From: an uncultured Polaribacter sp.
Lineage (GTDB): Bacteria > Bacteroidota > Bacteroidia > Flavobacteriales > Flavobacteriaceae
Direction: 5' to 3'
NCBI GenBank assembly: GCA_938084845.1
Contig: CALKEB010000043.1
Span: 1 to 45,643, forward strand
Length of the DNA: 45,643 nucleotides
Of this stretch, positions 35,191 to 44,054 are shown in pieces. Within the stretch, counting starts at the first letter, position 1. Each line of letters starts with the position of its first letter. Under the pieces are notes generated by a model, which had not been told where the DNA came from, did not search any database, and was given only the letters and a program-made list of their open reading frames with translations. A program made the position numbers and the translations under genes.

Positions 35191-36685
35191 GGGCTTTAGT
35201 TTTTCTGAATTTTCAAAACAGTCTCCAAAAGGTTTACTCATTATTTATCTTGCTGAAATTTATAAAGTACTAAAACTGTTTTGGATTTTCTTATTCATCT
35301 TATTTAAAGATTTTTCAAAATTTACGAGCTATGGAATTATATACATTTACCTTGGTGTTTTTGTTTTATTAAGCTTCTTATTTATAAGGTCTTACTTAAT
35401 TTACTTAAACTTTCAGTTTAAGGTTTTTAATGACCATTTTATTTTAAAAAAAGGAATTTTAAAGAAAACAAACATTGAAATTCCATTTCAAAGAATTCAA
35501 AATATTAATTTTAAACAGAATATAGTTCAGCAACTTATTGGGGTTTTTGAAGTGAATATAGAAACTGCAGGCTCTAATGATACAGAAATTGCTATTAAAG
35601 CATTGTCTTTAGAAAAAGCAACAGCTTTAAAAAAAATAGTATCAACTGCAAAGTTTACAGATCTTAATTTGAAAAAAGAGAAGGAGTTAGAACCGATTTT
35701 AACCATTTCACCTTTCGCTTTATTAAAAGTAAGTTTAACTGAAAATCACCTACAGAATTTAATGTTATTTTTAGCAGTACTTTTTGGTTTTTTTAATCAA
35801 ATTCAGCAAGTTTCAGAAAGTTTGGGTCAATCTGAAGTCTTAGGTGGTTTAATTACTGATAGTACAAGTAACCTCTCTACAAATTTAGTACTGCTCTTTA
35901 TAGTATTGGTGTTGTTAACACTTATTGCGCTTTTAAGTTCTTTTGTAAAAGTTTTTCTTCTCCATTTTAATTTAACAACCTATTTAAAGAAAGATGCTTT
36001 TGAAATTAATCAAGGCTTATTTACTAAGAAAACCATTGTTTTAAAAAAGGAGAAAATTCAAACGATTACCTTTTCTACAAATCCATTAAAAAGAGCCATT
36101 GGTATTTCTTTTGTAACATTTAAACAAGCAGTTAGTGGCAAAGCTAAAAAAAAGAAAAAAGAAAGACCAATTCGTTTAGTAGGTTGTAAGCAAGAGCAGC
36201 TAGAGGTTATTAAAAATACGGTGTACTCGAATCTAGATGTTTTAGAAAAACAAAAGGTTTACCCAAATAGCTACTATGCAAAAAGATTATTTATTTATGC
36301 TGGACTGTTTTTACTTGTTGTCTATAGTCTCCTATATTTTATTTTTAATCATATAGAAATAGCCTATTCTTTAGTACTAGTTTTACCCATTACTATTTTA
36401 TTAATACTTAAGAAAATTAAAAAAAGATTTTACAAAATTTCTGATAGTATGATAGTTGTAGGTAAGGGAGTTTTAGAAACACATTTAATTTTTTTAAATC
36501 TTTTTAAAGTACAACATATACAATTAAAACAATCTATTTTTCAGAAGAAAAGTAAGGTTGCAACTATTATTTTACAAACGGCTTCAGGTAAAATTAATCT
36601 ACCTTGTATCAGTTACTTAGAAGCAATCCAATTATACAATCACACTTTATACAAAGTAGAAACGAGTAAGAAATCATGGATGTAA
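35183..36685 (+). CDS. PH domain membrane protein, YdbT-like, with three PH-like repeats
   Basis: A 500-residue inner membrane protein. Pairs of membrane helices alternate with bPH2 domains: the first near residues 75-150 (FKVFNDHFILKKGILKKTNIEIPFQRIQNINFKQNIVQQLIG), the second near 265-345 (DAFEINQGLFTKKTIVLKKEKIQTI), the third near 415-490 (YKISDSMIVVGKGVLETHLIFL). This is the YdbT layout. It works probably in a complex with the YdbS-like partner encoded just before. Its 3' end overlaps menA by 10 bases. Confidence 0.86.
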   Translation: MNKGFSFSEFSKQSPKGLLIIYLAEIYKVLKLFWIFLFILFKDFSKFTSYGIIYIYLGVFVLLSFLFIRSYLIYLNFQFKVFNDHFILKKGILKKTNIEIPFQRIQNINFKQNIVQQLIGVFEVNIETAGSNDTEIAIKALSLEKATALKKIVSTAKFTDLNLKKEKELEPILTISPFALLKVSLTENHLQNLMLFLAVLFGFFNQIQQVSESLGQSEVLGGLITDSTSNLSTNLVLLFIVLVLLTLIALLSSFVKVFLLHFNLTTYLKKDAFEINQGLFTKKTIVLKKEKIQTITFSTNPLKRAIGISFVTFKQAVSGKAKKKKKERPIRLVGCKQEQLEVIKNTVYSNLDVLEKQKVYPNSYYAKRLFIYAGLFLLVVYSLLYFIFNHIEIAYSLVLVLPITILLILKKIKKRFYKISDSMIVVGKGVLETHLIFLNLFKVQHIQLKQSIFQKKSKVATIILQTASGKINLPCISYLEAIQLYNHTLYKVETSKKSWM

Positions 36686-37608
36686 AAAGTTTTATAAAAG
36701 CAGCACGTTTACGTACTTTACCTTTATCTGTATCTGGCATTATAACAGGTTCTTTTTTAGGTGTTGATCGTCTTTTGGATTTAAATTCCTCTTCAGCAAT
36801 ATATGCGTTATTCGGGTCTTCAATTTTTTGGTTGGCCATACTCACTACTATAGGATTTCAAGTACTTTCTAACTTTGCAAATGATTATGGAGATGGAATT
36901 AAAGGAAGTGATACAAACAGAACAGGAGAAGCTAGAATGGTTTCTAGTGGAGCCATATCTCCACAACAAATGAAGAATGCAATGATTGTAACTACTGCGA
37001 TAACAGTATTTACATCTTTACTACTTATTTTTGTTGCATTTGGAACAGATAGTTTTCTATATTCTTCCTTATTTTTTGTTTTAGGTATTGCATCTATAGC
37101 AGCTGCAATAAAATATACAGTTGGAACTACAGCATATGGATATTCTGGATTTGGAGATCTTTTTGTTTTTTTATTTTTTGGATTATTAAGTGTTGTTGGA
37201 AGTTATTTTCTTTTTACAAAATCGATCGATTTCACTATTTTTTTACCTGCATTTTCAATCGGTTTTTTAAGTACAGCTGTGTTAAACTTAAATAATTTAA
37301 GAGATAGAGAAGAAGATAAAAAAAATAATAAAAATACGTTGGTTGTAAAAATGGGGATTTCTAAAGCTAAAAACTACCATTATTTTTTAATATTTGCTGC
37401 TTTATCAACAACAGTGCTTTTTACTTATTTAAACTATATAAATGGTTTTCAGCTTTTATTTTTAATAGCTTTTATACCTTTGTTCATTCATATAAACACG
37501 GTCAGAAAGACAAAGGTTTTGGCAAATTTAGATGGTGAATTAAAAAAAGTGGCTTTAAGCACCTTTTTTTTCGCAGTTATTTTTGGGATGTCTCATCTTT
37601 TATTTTAA
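36676..37608 (+). CDS. menA: 1,4-dihydroxy-2-naphthoate polyprenyltransferase
   Basis: Attaches the polyprenyl side chain to DHNA, making demethylmenaquinone. The 310-residue UbiA-family membrane protein has the first Asp-rich motif in NFANDYGDGIKGSDTNRTGEARMVSSG and the second in NNLRDREEDKKNNKNTL, the two sites binding Mg-prenyl diphosphate. Eight to nine membrane helices. Preceded by the N-terminal KSFIKAARLRTLPLSVSG typical of MenA. It is in a run of overlapping or closely spaced genes with menC and menE, so it is part of the menaquinone unit. Confidence 0.95.
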   Translation: MDVKSFIKAARLRTLPLSVSGIITGSFLGVDRLLDLNSSSAIYALFGSSIFWLAILTTIGFQVLSNFANDYGDGIKGSDTNRTGEARMVSSGAISPQQMKNAMIVTTAITVFTSLLLIFVAFGTDSFLYSSLFFVLGIASIAAAIKYTVGTTAYGYSGFGDLFVFLFFGLLSVVGSYFLFTKSIDFTIFLPAFSIGFLSTAVLNLNNLRDREEDKKNNKNTLVVKMGISKAKNYHYFLIFAALSTTVLFTYLNYINGFQLLFLIAFIPLFIHINTVRKTKVLANLDGELKKVALSTFFFAVIFGMSHLLF

Positions 37609-37617
37609 ACACAATTT

Positions 37618-38133
37618 ATGAAAACGATAAAAATTATTTTAGGGAGTATTACTTTTTTAGTTCTTGTTTTTTTCTCGACAGGGTTATTGGTTAAAGAAAC
37701 CAATTATAACGCAACAATTACTGTTAATAAACCAGTAGAACAAGTGTTTTCTACCTTTACCACAACCCATAAAGTACAAAATTGGATTCCAGAAATAAAA
37801 TCTGTTGAAACTGTTCAAGAAAATATAGGTAAAACAGGCAGTACTTATAAGATTGTATTGGACAATAAAGGGCAAGTTATTACAATGACACAGAAAGTGA
37901 TGGCCTACATTCCAAATGAAAAAGTTACTTTGTTTTTTGATGCAGAAAACATGTTAAAAAAGGATGATTATCGTTTTGAAGAAAATAATGGAACAACTAC
38001 AATTACTTTATCATCAAGTTGTAGAAGCGATTCTTATATTATGGCGTGCATGTTTCCTTTTTTTAAAAGTACCTTTAAGCGCCAAGATCAGTCGTATTTA
38101 AACAATTTTAAATCGTTTATAGAAACCAACTAA
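37618..38133 (+). CDS. SRPBCC (START-like) domain protein
   Basis: A 171-residue protein with an N-terminal hydrophobic helix (IILGSITFLVLVFFSTGLLV) and a SRPBCC fold: YNATITVNKPVEQVFSTFTTTHKVQNWIPEIKSVETVQEN is the standard start of polyketide-cyclase/dehydrase type domains, and the C-terminal helix is TFKRQDQSYLNNFKSFIE. Such domains bind hydrophobic ligands. Being membrane-anchored and set between menA and menC, it may handle a quinone-type ligand (inference from context only). Confidence 0.85.
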   Translation: MKTIKIILGSITFLVLVFFSTGLLVKETNYNATITVNKPVEQVFSTFTTTHKVQNWIPEIKSVETVQENIGKTGSTYKIVLDNKGQVITMTQKVMAYIPNEKVTLFFDAENMLKKDDYRFEENNGTTTITLSSSCRSDSYIMACMFPFFKSTFKRQDQSYLNNFKSFIETN

Positions 38134-38139
38134 TTTATT

Positions 38140-39177
38140 TTGATAAAAGCAACCTACACTAAATATCTTCTACATTTTAAAATTCCAAGTGGTACATCTC
38201 GTGGAATTTTAAAAACAAAAGAAACCTATTTTATTATTTTAGAAGAAAATGGAAAGAAAGGTATTGGTGAAACTGGTTTGTTTAGAGGGTTAAGTATAGA
38301 TGATGTTCCACATTATGAAGAACAATTAGCCTGGGCATGCGCTCATATTGATAAAGGATTAGCGTTTTTAAGCGCTAAGTTTTTCAATTTTCCATCCATT
38401 CAATTTGGGTTAGAACAAGCTTTTTTATCACTACAGAGTGCTACTACTTACGATTTATTTTCATCAAAATTCACCAATGGTAAAGCTACTATTCCTATAA
38501 ATGGTTTGGTTTGGATGGGAGATCAATCTTTCATGAAAAATCAAATTAAAGAAAAATTAGACGCTGGTTTTTCTTGTATAAAAATGAAGATTGGTGCTAT
38601 TGATTTCAAAACTGAAATAGCATTATTAAAATCAATACGAAAAGAATTTTCTGCAAATGAAATTGAACTAAGGATAGATGCAAATGGCGCTTTTTCACCC
38701 AATGATGCATTAGAAAAATTAAAAATACTTTCAGATTTAGAGCTCCACTCCATAGAACAACCAATACAACAAGGACAATATGAAGCCATGAAAACGTTGT
38801 GTGAAAGCACTCCTTTGCCAATCGCTTTAGATGAAGAATTAATAGGGGTTTTTTCTTTAGAAGAAAAAAGAAAACTAATTACAGAAATTAAACCACAATA
38901 TATTATTTTAAAACCTAGTTTAATAGGTGGTTTTGAAGGAAGCAACACTTGGATTAAATTGGCAACAGAAAACAATTGTGGCTGGTGGATAACTTCTGCT
39001 TTAGAAAGTAATATTGGGTTAAACGCAATTGCTCAATTTACATATACTTTAAAAAATAAATTACCACAAGGTTTAGGAACAGGGGGTTTGTTTACAAATA
39101 ATATACAAAGTCCTTTAGAGGTTAATAAAGGAACTTTACAATACAATACTCAAAAAGATTGGAATTTTACAATTTAG
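38140..39177 (+). CDS. menC: o-Succinylbenzoate synthase
   Basis: Dehydrates SHCHC to o-succinylbenzoate in menaquinone synthesis. The 345-residue enolase-superfamily protein shows the catalytic KMKIG lysine, the metal ligands in RIDANGAF, HSIEQPI and ALDEELIG, and the second lysine in YIILKPSLIGGF. The N-terminal capping domain begins IKATYTKYLLHFKIPSGTSRGIL. The start is TTG at 38140, 6 bases after the previous stop; no ATG is near, so this is a non-ATG start. N-acylamino acid racemase activity is a known side activity of the family, but context supports MenC. Confidence 0.92.
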   Translation: MIKATYTKYLLHFKIPSGTSRGILKTKETYFIILEENGKKGIGETGLFRGLSIDDVPHYEEQLAWACAHIDKGLAFLSAKFFNFPSIQFGLEQAFLSLQSATTYDLFSSKFTNGKATIPINGLVWMGDQSFMKNQIKEKLDAGFSCIKMKIGAIDFKTEIALLKSIRKEFSANEIELRIDANGAFSPNDALEKLKILSDLELHSIEQPIQQGQYEAMKTLCESTPLPIALDEELIGVFSLEEKRKLITEIKPQYIILKPSLIGGFEGSNTWIKLATENNCGWWITSALESNIGLNAIAQFTYTLKNKLPQGLGTGGLFTNNIQSPLEVNKGTLQYNTQKDWNFTI

Positions 39178-39180
39178 AAA

Positions 39181-40092
39181 ATGAATTATATACAACAAGG
39201 ATATAAAGGCGAGTTAGGAATGTGGAAATACACCATTATTCCTGGTTTATTTTTTGGATTAATGGGGTTAAATTTATTAGCTATGCTAGTTTTAGATTTA
39301 GATGTAGATAAAATCATTCAGACCGAAATTGCTACAAAAGGAGCTACTCGTTTTTTAATAGAAAGTGTACTACCCTTTGCTGTTGGTTTAATTGCAGTAG
39401 TGTTATGGGTAAAATTTATACATCAACAAAGCATTACTTCTTTAACAACCTCTAGAAAAAAAATTGACTGGAAAAGAGTTTTTTTTTCTTTTTTCTTATG
39501 GGGTTGTATGTCAACATTATTAATACTAATAGATTTTTTTATTACTCCACAAAATTATGAGTTCAACTTTAATGCCCAAAAGTTTTTAGTACTCCTTGTA
39601 GTGGCCATTCTATTAATTCCATTGCAAACTAGTTTTGAAGAATATTTTTTTAGAGGATATTTAATGCAAGGGTTGGGTATCGCTACAAAAAATAGGTGGT
39701 TTCCTTTAGTATTTACCTCTATTATCTTTGGTCTATTACACATTGCTAATCCAGAAGTTGGCAAGTTAGGGTACCAACTGTTAGTGTATTATATAGGAAC
39801 CGGATTTTTCCTAGGAATCATAACTTTAATGGATGAGGGACTGGAGTTGGCCCTTGGATTTCATGCTGCAAATAATTTATTTACAGCACTATTAGTGACT
39901 TCTAATTGGACTGTATTTCAAACAGACTCTATTTTATTAGACATTTCCGAACCCACATTAGGGGCAAATATTTATATTCCTGTTTTTGTCATTTTTCCGA
40001 TACTACTTTTTATATTTTCAAAAAAATACAACTGGTCACATTGGAGAGACAGATTATTGGGTAGTATCCAAAAACCAACTGAAATTAGATAA
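39181..40092 (+). CDS. CPBP family intramembrane glutamic endopeptidase
   Basis: A 303-residue membrane protein with about seven helices. The CPBP (Rce1/Abi) active-site motifs are all present: Glu153-Glu154...Arg158 in FEEYFFRGYLMQ, His187 in FGLLHIANPE, and His228 with the following Asn in GFHAANNLF. The family includes prenyl-protein proteases and many bacterial enzymes of unknown substrate. It lies between menC and menE, 3 bases and 19 bases away, and is commonly found there in flavobacteria as far as I recall; no direct link to quinone synthesis is known. Confidence 0.9.
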   Translation: MNYIQQGYKGELGMWKYTIIPGLFFGLMGLNLLAMLVLDLDVDKIIQTEIATKGATRFLIESVLPFAVGLIAVVLWVKFIHQQSITSLTTSRKKIDWKRVFFSFFLWGCMSTLLILIDFFITPQNYEFNFNAQKFLVLLVVAILLIPLQTSFEEYFFRGYLMQGLGIATKNRWFPLVFTSIIFGLLHIANPEVGKLGYQLLVYYIGTGFFLGIITLMDEGLELALGFHAANNLFTALLVTSNWTVFQTDSILLDISEPTLGANIYIPVFVIFPILLFIFSKKYNWSHWRDRLLGSIQKPTEIR

Positions 40093-40111
40093 TCTTAAAA
40101 GTATACTGTAA

Positions 40112-41185
40112 ATGGATATCAAAGGCGTTCACAAAGACTTTACGTTGAATGGCAATTCTTTTTCATCAAAAGATGAATTATTGACTTATACAGAAAAGAT
40201 ATCTCCAGAAATGACTTCTTTTTTAGAAGAATGGTTTAATGATAAAAATTATATCGTTGCCCAAACTTCAGGATCTACAGGTGTTCCAAAATCAATATCG
40301 CTTGATAAAACTTTTGTTGTAAATTCTGCGAAAGCGACGAGTACTTACTTTAATTTATCTCCAAAAACTTCGGCGCTTTTATGCTTACCCATAAGTTATA
40401 TAGCAGGTAAAATGATGTTAATTAGAGCATTGGTTTTAGGTTGGCATTTAGAGGTGACACCATCTAGTGCTACACCATTATACAATAGAACAGAAACGTA
40501 TGATTTTGCTGCAATGGTTCCGCTTCAAGTAGAAAATTCCCTTCCTCAACTTCATCAAATTAAAAAATTAATTGTTGGTGGTGGTCCTGTATCTAATGCT
40601 TTATTCAAAAAATTACAAACAAGTGCAACTAAAGTATATGAAACGTATGGTATGACAGAAACCATGACCCACATTGCTGTTAAACCCATTCAAAATTTCT
40701 CAGAAAAATATTTAAAAAATAATTTTAGCAATTCGTTTTTTAATGTTTTACCTAATATAACTATTTATAAAGATCAAAGGAATTGTTTGGTTATTAAAGC
40801 ACCTAAAATTAGTAAAGATATTATTTTTACGAATGATGTTGTGCACTTAATTTCAGACACTCAATTCGAATGGTTAGGGCGTTATGATAGTATTATAAAC
40901 TCTGGTGGTATAAAGTTAAATCCCGAAAAGATTGAACTAAAATTAGAAGAATTAATTTCCAATCGTTTTTTTCTAACAGGCATTCCAGACCCAAAACTTG
41001 GTCAAAAAATGGTTTTAGTTGTAGCTTCGGAGCCTGACCCTTCTTTGCTATCAAAAGTAAAATCTTTTCATAAATTATCGAAGTTTGAAATCCCAAAAGA
41101 AATCTTTTTTTTAAAAGATTTCACAACAACAAGTTCAGGGAAAATTCAAAGAAAAGAAACACTACAAAAATTGAAATTACTTTAA
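40112..41185 (+). CDS. menE: o-Succinylbenzoate--CoA ligase, short form
   Basis: Activates o-succinylbenzoate to its CoA ester with ATP. The 357-residue protein is shorter than the usual MenE (about 450-490), with a compact N-terminal domain, but keeps the ANL-family motifs: AMP-binding P-loop SGSTGVPKS (residues 53-61), LPISYIAGKMML, the YETYGMTETMTHIA adenine motif, the hinge WLGRYDSIINSGGIKLNPEKIE and the C-terminal lysine in SSGKIQRKETL. It is the last gene of the menA-menC-menE run. Confidence 0.92.
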   Translation: MDIKGVHKDFTLNGNSFSSKDELLTYTEKISPEMTSFLEEWFNDKNYIVAQTSGSTGVPKSISLDKTFVVNSAKATSTYFNLSPKTSALLCLPISYIAGKMMLIRALVLGWHLEVTPSSATPLYNRTETYDFAAMVPLQVENSLPQLHQIKKLIVGGGPVSNALFKKLQTSATKVYETYGMTETMTHIAVKPIQNFSEKYLKNNFSNSFFNVLPNITIYKDQRNCLVIKAPKISKDIIFTNDVVHLISDTQFEWLGRYDSIINSGGIKLNPEKIELKLEELISNRFFLTGIPDPKLGQKMVLVVASEPDPSLLSKVKSFHKLSKFEIPKEIFFLKDFTTTSSGKIQRKETLQKLKLL

Positions 41186-41235
41186 TTGTTATATTTGTAA
41201 AAAATAATTCATTTAACCCCCCTTATCAATGAAAA

Positions 41236-41326
41236 TTATTGGATAAAAATTAAAAGTAAAATTACTAGAAATACCACAAATACAATTTTACCTAAAATGG
41301 TTCGTCTATAGATAATTGCTTTTCAT
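41236..41326 (-). pseudogene. Possible 29-residue membrane micropeptide, frame interrupted
   Basis: On the minus strand the ATG at 41326 gives only MKSNYL. The adjacent frame, without an ATG, reads AIIYRRTILGKIVFVVFLV and then ILLLIFIQ to a TAA at 41236, a basic N-terminus followed by one membrane helix. Dropping one A of the AAAA run next to the ATG (41320-41323) gives a continuous 29-residue peptide. It may equally be chance hydrophobic sequence in AT-rich DNA. Confidence 0.25.
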
Positions 41327-41356
41327 CTATATATATTTAAGTAAACTGTAGTTAAC

Positions 41357-41385
41357 TTGTATTTATAAAGTTTATTTTACTTTTA
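41357..41385 (+). promoter_or_regulatory. Probable promoter of the receiver/H-NOX/kinase operon
   Basis: TTG at 41357-41359, 18-base spacer and TACTTTTA at 41378-41385 (one mismatch to TAnnTTTG, the last base). Initiation near 41392 would place the ATG at 41385 outside the transcript and favour the ATG at 41406 as the start of the receiver gene. Confidence 0.45.
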
Positions 41386-41405
41386 TGAGATTAAATCTTG
41401 TAAAT

Positions 41406-41816
41406 ATGCATAAGGAAAAATTAAAAATATTATTGGTTGAAGACGATAGAATAGAAATTCTAAAGTTTAAAAGATCAGTTTCAAATATTATCAATGATTA
41501 CGATTTAAGTTTATCAAATAATGGGAAAGAGGCTTTTATAGAAATTGATAAAGAAATTCCAGATTTAATTATATTAGATCTAAATATGCCAGATACAAAT
41601 GGGATAGAATTTCTTACGATTCTAAAAAATGATGAAGAATTAAAACATATTCCTGTAATTATTTTAACAACCTCTAATAATGATAAAGATATATCAGAAT
41701 GTTATCGATTAGGTATCGCAGGATATGTGCTTAAACCTTTAAAATATGATGATTACGAAAGTAAAATTAAAGCCGTATTAAGGTATTGGAGTTTGAATGA
41801 ATTTTTAAATTTGTAA
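41406..41816 (+). CDS. Single-domain response regulator (CheY-like receiver)
   Basis: A 136-residue receiver domain from ATG at 41406 (MHKEKLKILLVEDDRIEI); an upstream in-frame ATG at 41385 would add seven residues but overlaps the likely -7 element. The acidic pocket is in LLVEDD, the phospho-acceptor is Asp58 in IILDLNMPDTNG, the switch Thr is in ILTTSNN and the conserved lysine is in VLKPLKY. There is no output domain, so it acts as a phosphate shuttle or protein-binding switch. It is the first gene of an operon with H-NOX, kinase and Hpt; the H-NOX start follows 1 base after its stop. Confidence 0.93.
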   Translation: MHKEKLKILLVEDDRIEILKFKRSVSNIINDYDLSLSNNGKEAFIEIDKEIPDLIILDLNMPDTNGIEFLTILKNDEELKHIPVIILTTSNNDKDISECYRLGIAGYVLKPLKYDDYESKIKAVLRYWSLNEFLNL

Positions 41817-41817
41817 T

Positions 41818-42355
41818 ATGAAGGGGATTGTATTTACCGAGTTTTTAGAACTTGTAGAAGATAAATTTGGCTTAGAAATGTTAGATGCTATTATTGAAGC
41901 GTCGAATTTAGAATCTGGGGGTGTGTATACACGTATTGGGACTTATAATTTTTCTGAAATGTTAGCACTTCTTACTAATTTAAGTGAAAGAACAACAATT
42001 TCTATAGATGATTTACTTTTGGCATATGGAGAACATTTTTTTCTGTTATAGAAAATAGTTACAGTGGACTTTTAAACACATATAAAGATCCAATAGACAT
42101 GTTATCTTCTATAGAAAACCATATACATGTAGAAGTAAAAAAAAATTATCCAGAAGCAGAGCTTCCAACATTTATAGTAGAAGAAAAAACAACAGACCTC
42201 TTAATCATGGTATACAAATCCAGTAGAGCAATGTATTATTTTGGTTTAGGACTTATGAATAAAACTTTTGAGCACTTTAATAGTTCAGCAGAAATACTTT
42301 AGAAAAAATAGCTAAAGATGGCACAGAGGTAAGATTTATTATTCGCAGAAATTAG
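41818..42355 (+). pseudogene. H-NOX haem nitric-oxide sensor, broken by two frameshifts
   Basis: Three frame segments together encode a complete H-NOX. Segment 1 (from ATG 41818) reads MKGIVFTEFLELVEDKFG... to AYGEHFF and runs into a stop at 42049-42051. Segment 2, frame shifted by one, reads SVIENSYSGLLNTYKDP...IHVEVKKNYPEAELPTF, YKSSRAMYYFGLGLM and ends at 42302. Segment 3 reads TLEKIAKDGTEVRFIIRRN and stops with TAG at 42353-42355. Adding one base in the T run at 42037-42042 and one near 42293 restores 179 residues, the normal family size. The proximal haem His (42126-42128) and the YxSxR haem-propionate motif (YKSSR) are intact. The final TAG overlaps the kinase GTG start by one base. Confidence 0.88.
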
Positions 42356-44052
42356 TGAGTAAAGAAAAAGAAAACATATTAAATAGAGCATTAACCCGGC
42401 AAAAACAAGCCAGGTTACAAGCAGAGAGAATTTTAGAGGATAAATCTCTAGAGTTGTATAAAACTTCTGTAGAATTAAAAAAAGTAAACGATCAATTGGA
42501 GAGTTTGCTTGGAGAAAAAAACTCTCAGTTAGAGGGTGTTTTCGAAAATATAAATGATGTATATCTTATTATGGATCTAAAGGGTAACGTTATTAAAATG
42601 AATGATGTTGCCATTTCTTTTTTTGGTTATCATTTAGAACAAGAGGTACTTAATGTCTTAGATTTAATTTATAAAGAAGATTTTAAGTATGCAATGCAGT
42701 CTTTTAATACACTTAGAGATAAAGGGCGGTTCGCAGATTATAATGCACGTATTGTAACCAAAAATCAAACCATAAAATGGGTCAATATTAACGCAAGTAT
42801 TATTTTAGATAAAAAAAATAATCCAATTGCAGCCCAAGGTATTATTAGAGACATTACTGCACAGCGAGAAAAACAATACGTTTTAGATTTAATAAATGAT
42901 ACTGCTAAATCTATTTTAGGAAAAGAAGATGTTACAGAGATTTCTTTAGAGATTACCAATAAAATTACCAATTATTTAAAAACAGATAATTGTATTATTT
43001 ATCTTTTAGACACAGAAAAAAAATTTTTAGAGCCTGTTGCAGCCTTTACAACAAAACTCGAAGATACGTTAGAAAAAATAGCAATTGGTAGAGGAACTAT
43101 TGGTAAAATTGCCAGCACAGGAATTTCTAAAATTATAAGCGATACTACACTAGAACAAAGTGGTTCTAAAAATAATAGACATTCAGAATTACTGGTCCCA
43201 ATTATTAGCGATAGCCAAATTATTGGGGTTATAGATGCAAGTCATTCCGATAGAAATTATTTTAAAAAAGAACATATTAAAACTATTGAAAGTATTGCAA
43301 ATCTTGTTGCAATGCAGTTAAAGAGTGCTTTAAACTTAAGAGAACGTAAAAAAGTTGAGAAAAACAACATAGACCTTCTTGAAAAACTTGCAAAAAGTAA
43401 TGAAGAACTTAAAGAGTATGCTCATATTGTATCTCATGATTTAAAGTCACCTTTGAGAAGCGTTTATGCACTAACATCTTGGATAAAACAAGATAATTTA
43501 GAACATTTTGATGAAAATAGCCTTCAAAACTTTGCAGATATCGAAGTTACATTACAAAAAATGGAAGCTTTAATTTCTGGTGTGCTTAAGTTTTCTAGTT
43601 TTAATTCGAATAGAGATGAAGATGAATTAATAGATTTAGATGATTTAGTTAGAGAGATTATTCAAATCCTTTATAACCCTAATAAAGTAAAAATTTCGAT
43701 TGATACAAAATTACCCGTTTTAAAAGGAGATAAAATTAAATTTCAGCAATTATTTCAAAACCTTATTGCCAATGCAGTAAAGTTTAATGATAAAAAAGAT
43801 GGTTTTGTTTCAATACAGGTAGAAGACTTAAAATCATATTATAAGTTTTCTATTAAAGACAATGGAATTGGTATAGAGCAAAGAAATTTTGATAAAATAT
43901 TTAAAATATTTCAATCGTTAAAAAAATCGGAAAACTCAACCGGACTGGGCTTATCTATCGTTAAGAAAATCATAGATATTTACAAAGGAGAAATTTGGTT
44001 AGCGTCTGAATTAGGGAAGGGAACAACATTTTATTTTACGTTAAAAAAATAG
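42355..44052 (+). CDS. PAS-GAF sensor histidine kinase
   Basis: A 565-residue soluble kinase with GTG start overlapping the H-NOX stop. In order: an N-terminal coiled coil (residues 1-55), a PAS domain (about 58-165; VFENINDVYLIMDLKGNVIKMN and the WVNINASIILD...GIIRDITAQ PAC end), a GAF domain (about 175-325), a HisKA dimer domain with phospho-acceptor His361 in YAHIVSHDLKSPLRSV, and an HATPase domain with N box (NLIANAVKFND), G1 (DNGIGIEQ) and G2 (TGLGLSIVKK). No membrane segment. In other bacteria a cytosolic kinase encoded beside H-NOX is controlled by NO-bound H-NOX; that is the likely input here, with the PAS/GAF domains as extra sensors. Confidence 0.94.
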   Translation: MSKEKENILNRALTRQKQARLQAERILEDKSLELYKTSVELKKVNDQLESLLGEKNSQLEGVFENINDVYLIMDLKGNVIKMNDVAISFFGYHLEQEVLNVLDLIYKEDFKYAMQSFNTLRDKGRFADYNARIVTKNQTIKWVNINASIILDKKNNPIAAQGIIRDITAQREKQYVLDLINDTAKSILGKEDVTEISLEITNKITNYLKTDNCIIYLLDTEKKFLEPVAAFTTKLEDTLEKIAIGRGTIGKIASTGISKIISDTTLEQSGSKNNRHSELLVPIISDSQIIGVIDASHSDRNYFKKEHIKTIESIANLVAMQLKSALNLRERKKVEKNNIDLLEKLAKSNEELKEYAHIVSHDLKSPLRSVYALTSWIKQDNLEHFDENSLQNFADIEVTLQKMEALISGVLKFSSFNSNRDEDELIDLDDLVREIIQILYNPNKVKISIDTKLPVLKGDKIKFQQLFQNLIANAVKFNDKKDGFVSIQVEDLKSYYKFSIKDNGIGIEQRNFDKIFKIFQSLKKSENSTGLGLSIVKKIIDIYKGEIWLASELGKGTTFYFTLKK

Positions 44053-44054
44053 TT

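Noticed and set aside
38541..38975. Open frame of 144 codons on the minus strand inside menC
   Set aside because: Antisense to the MenC active-site region; no recognisable domain; typical shadow frame.
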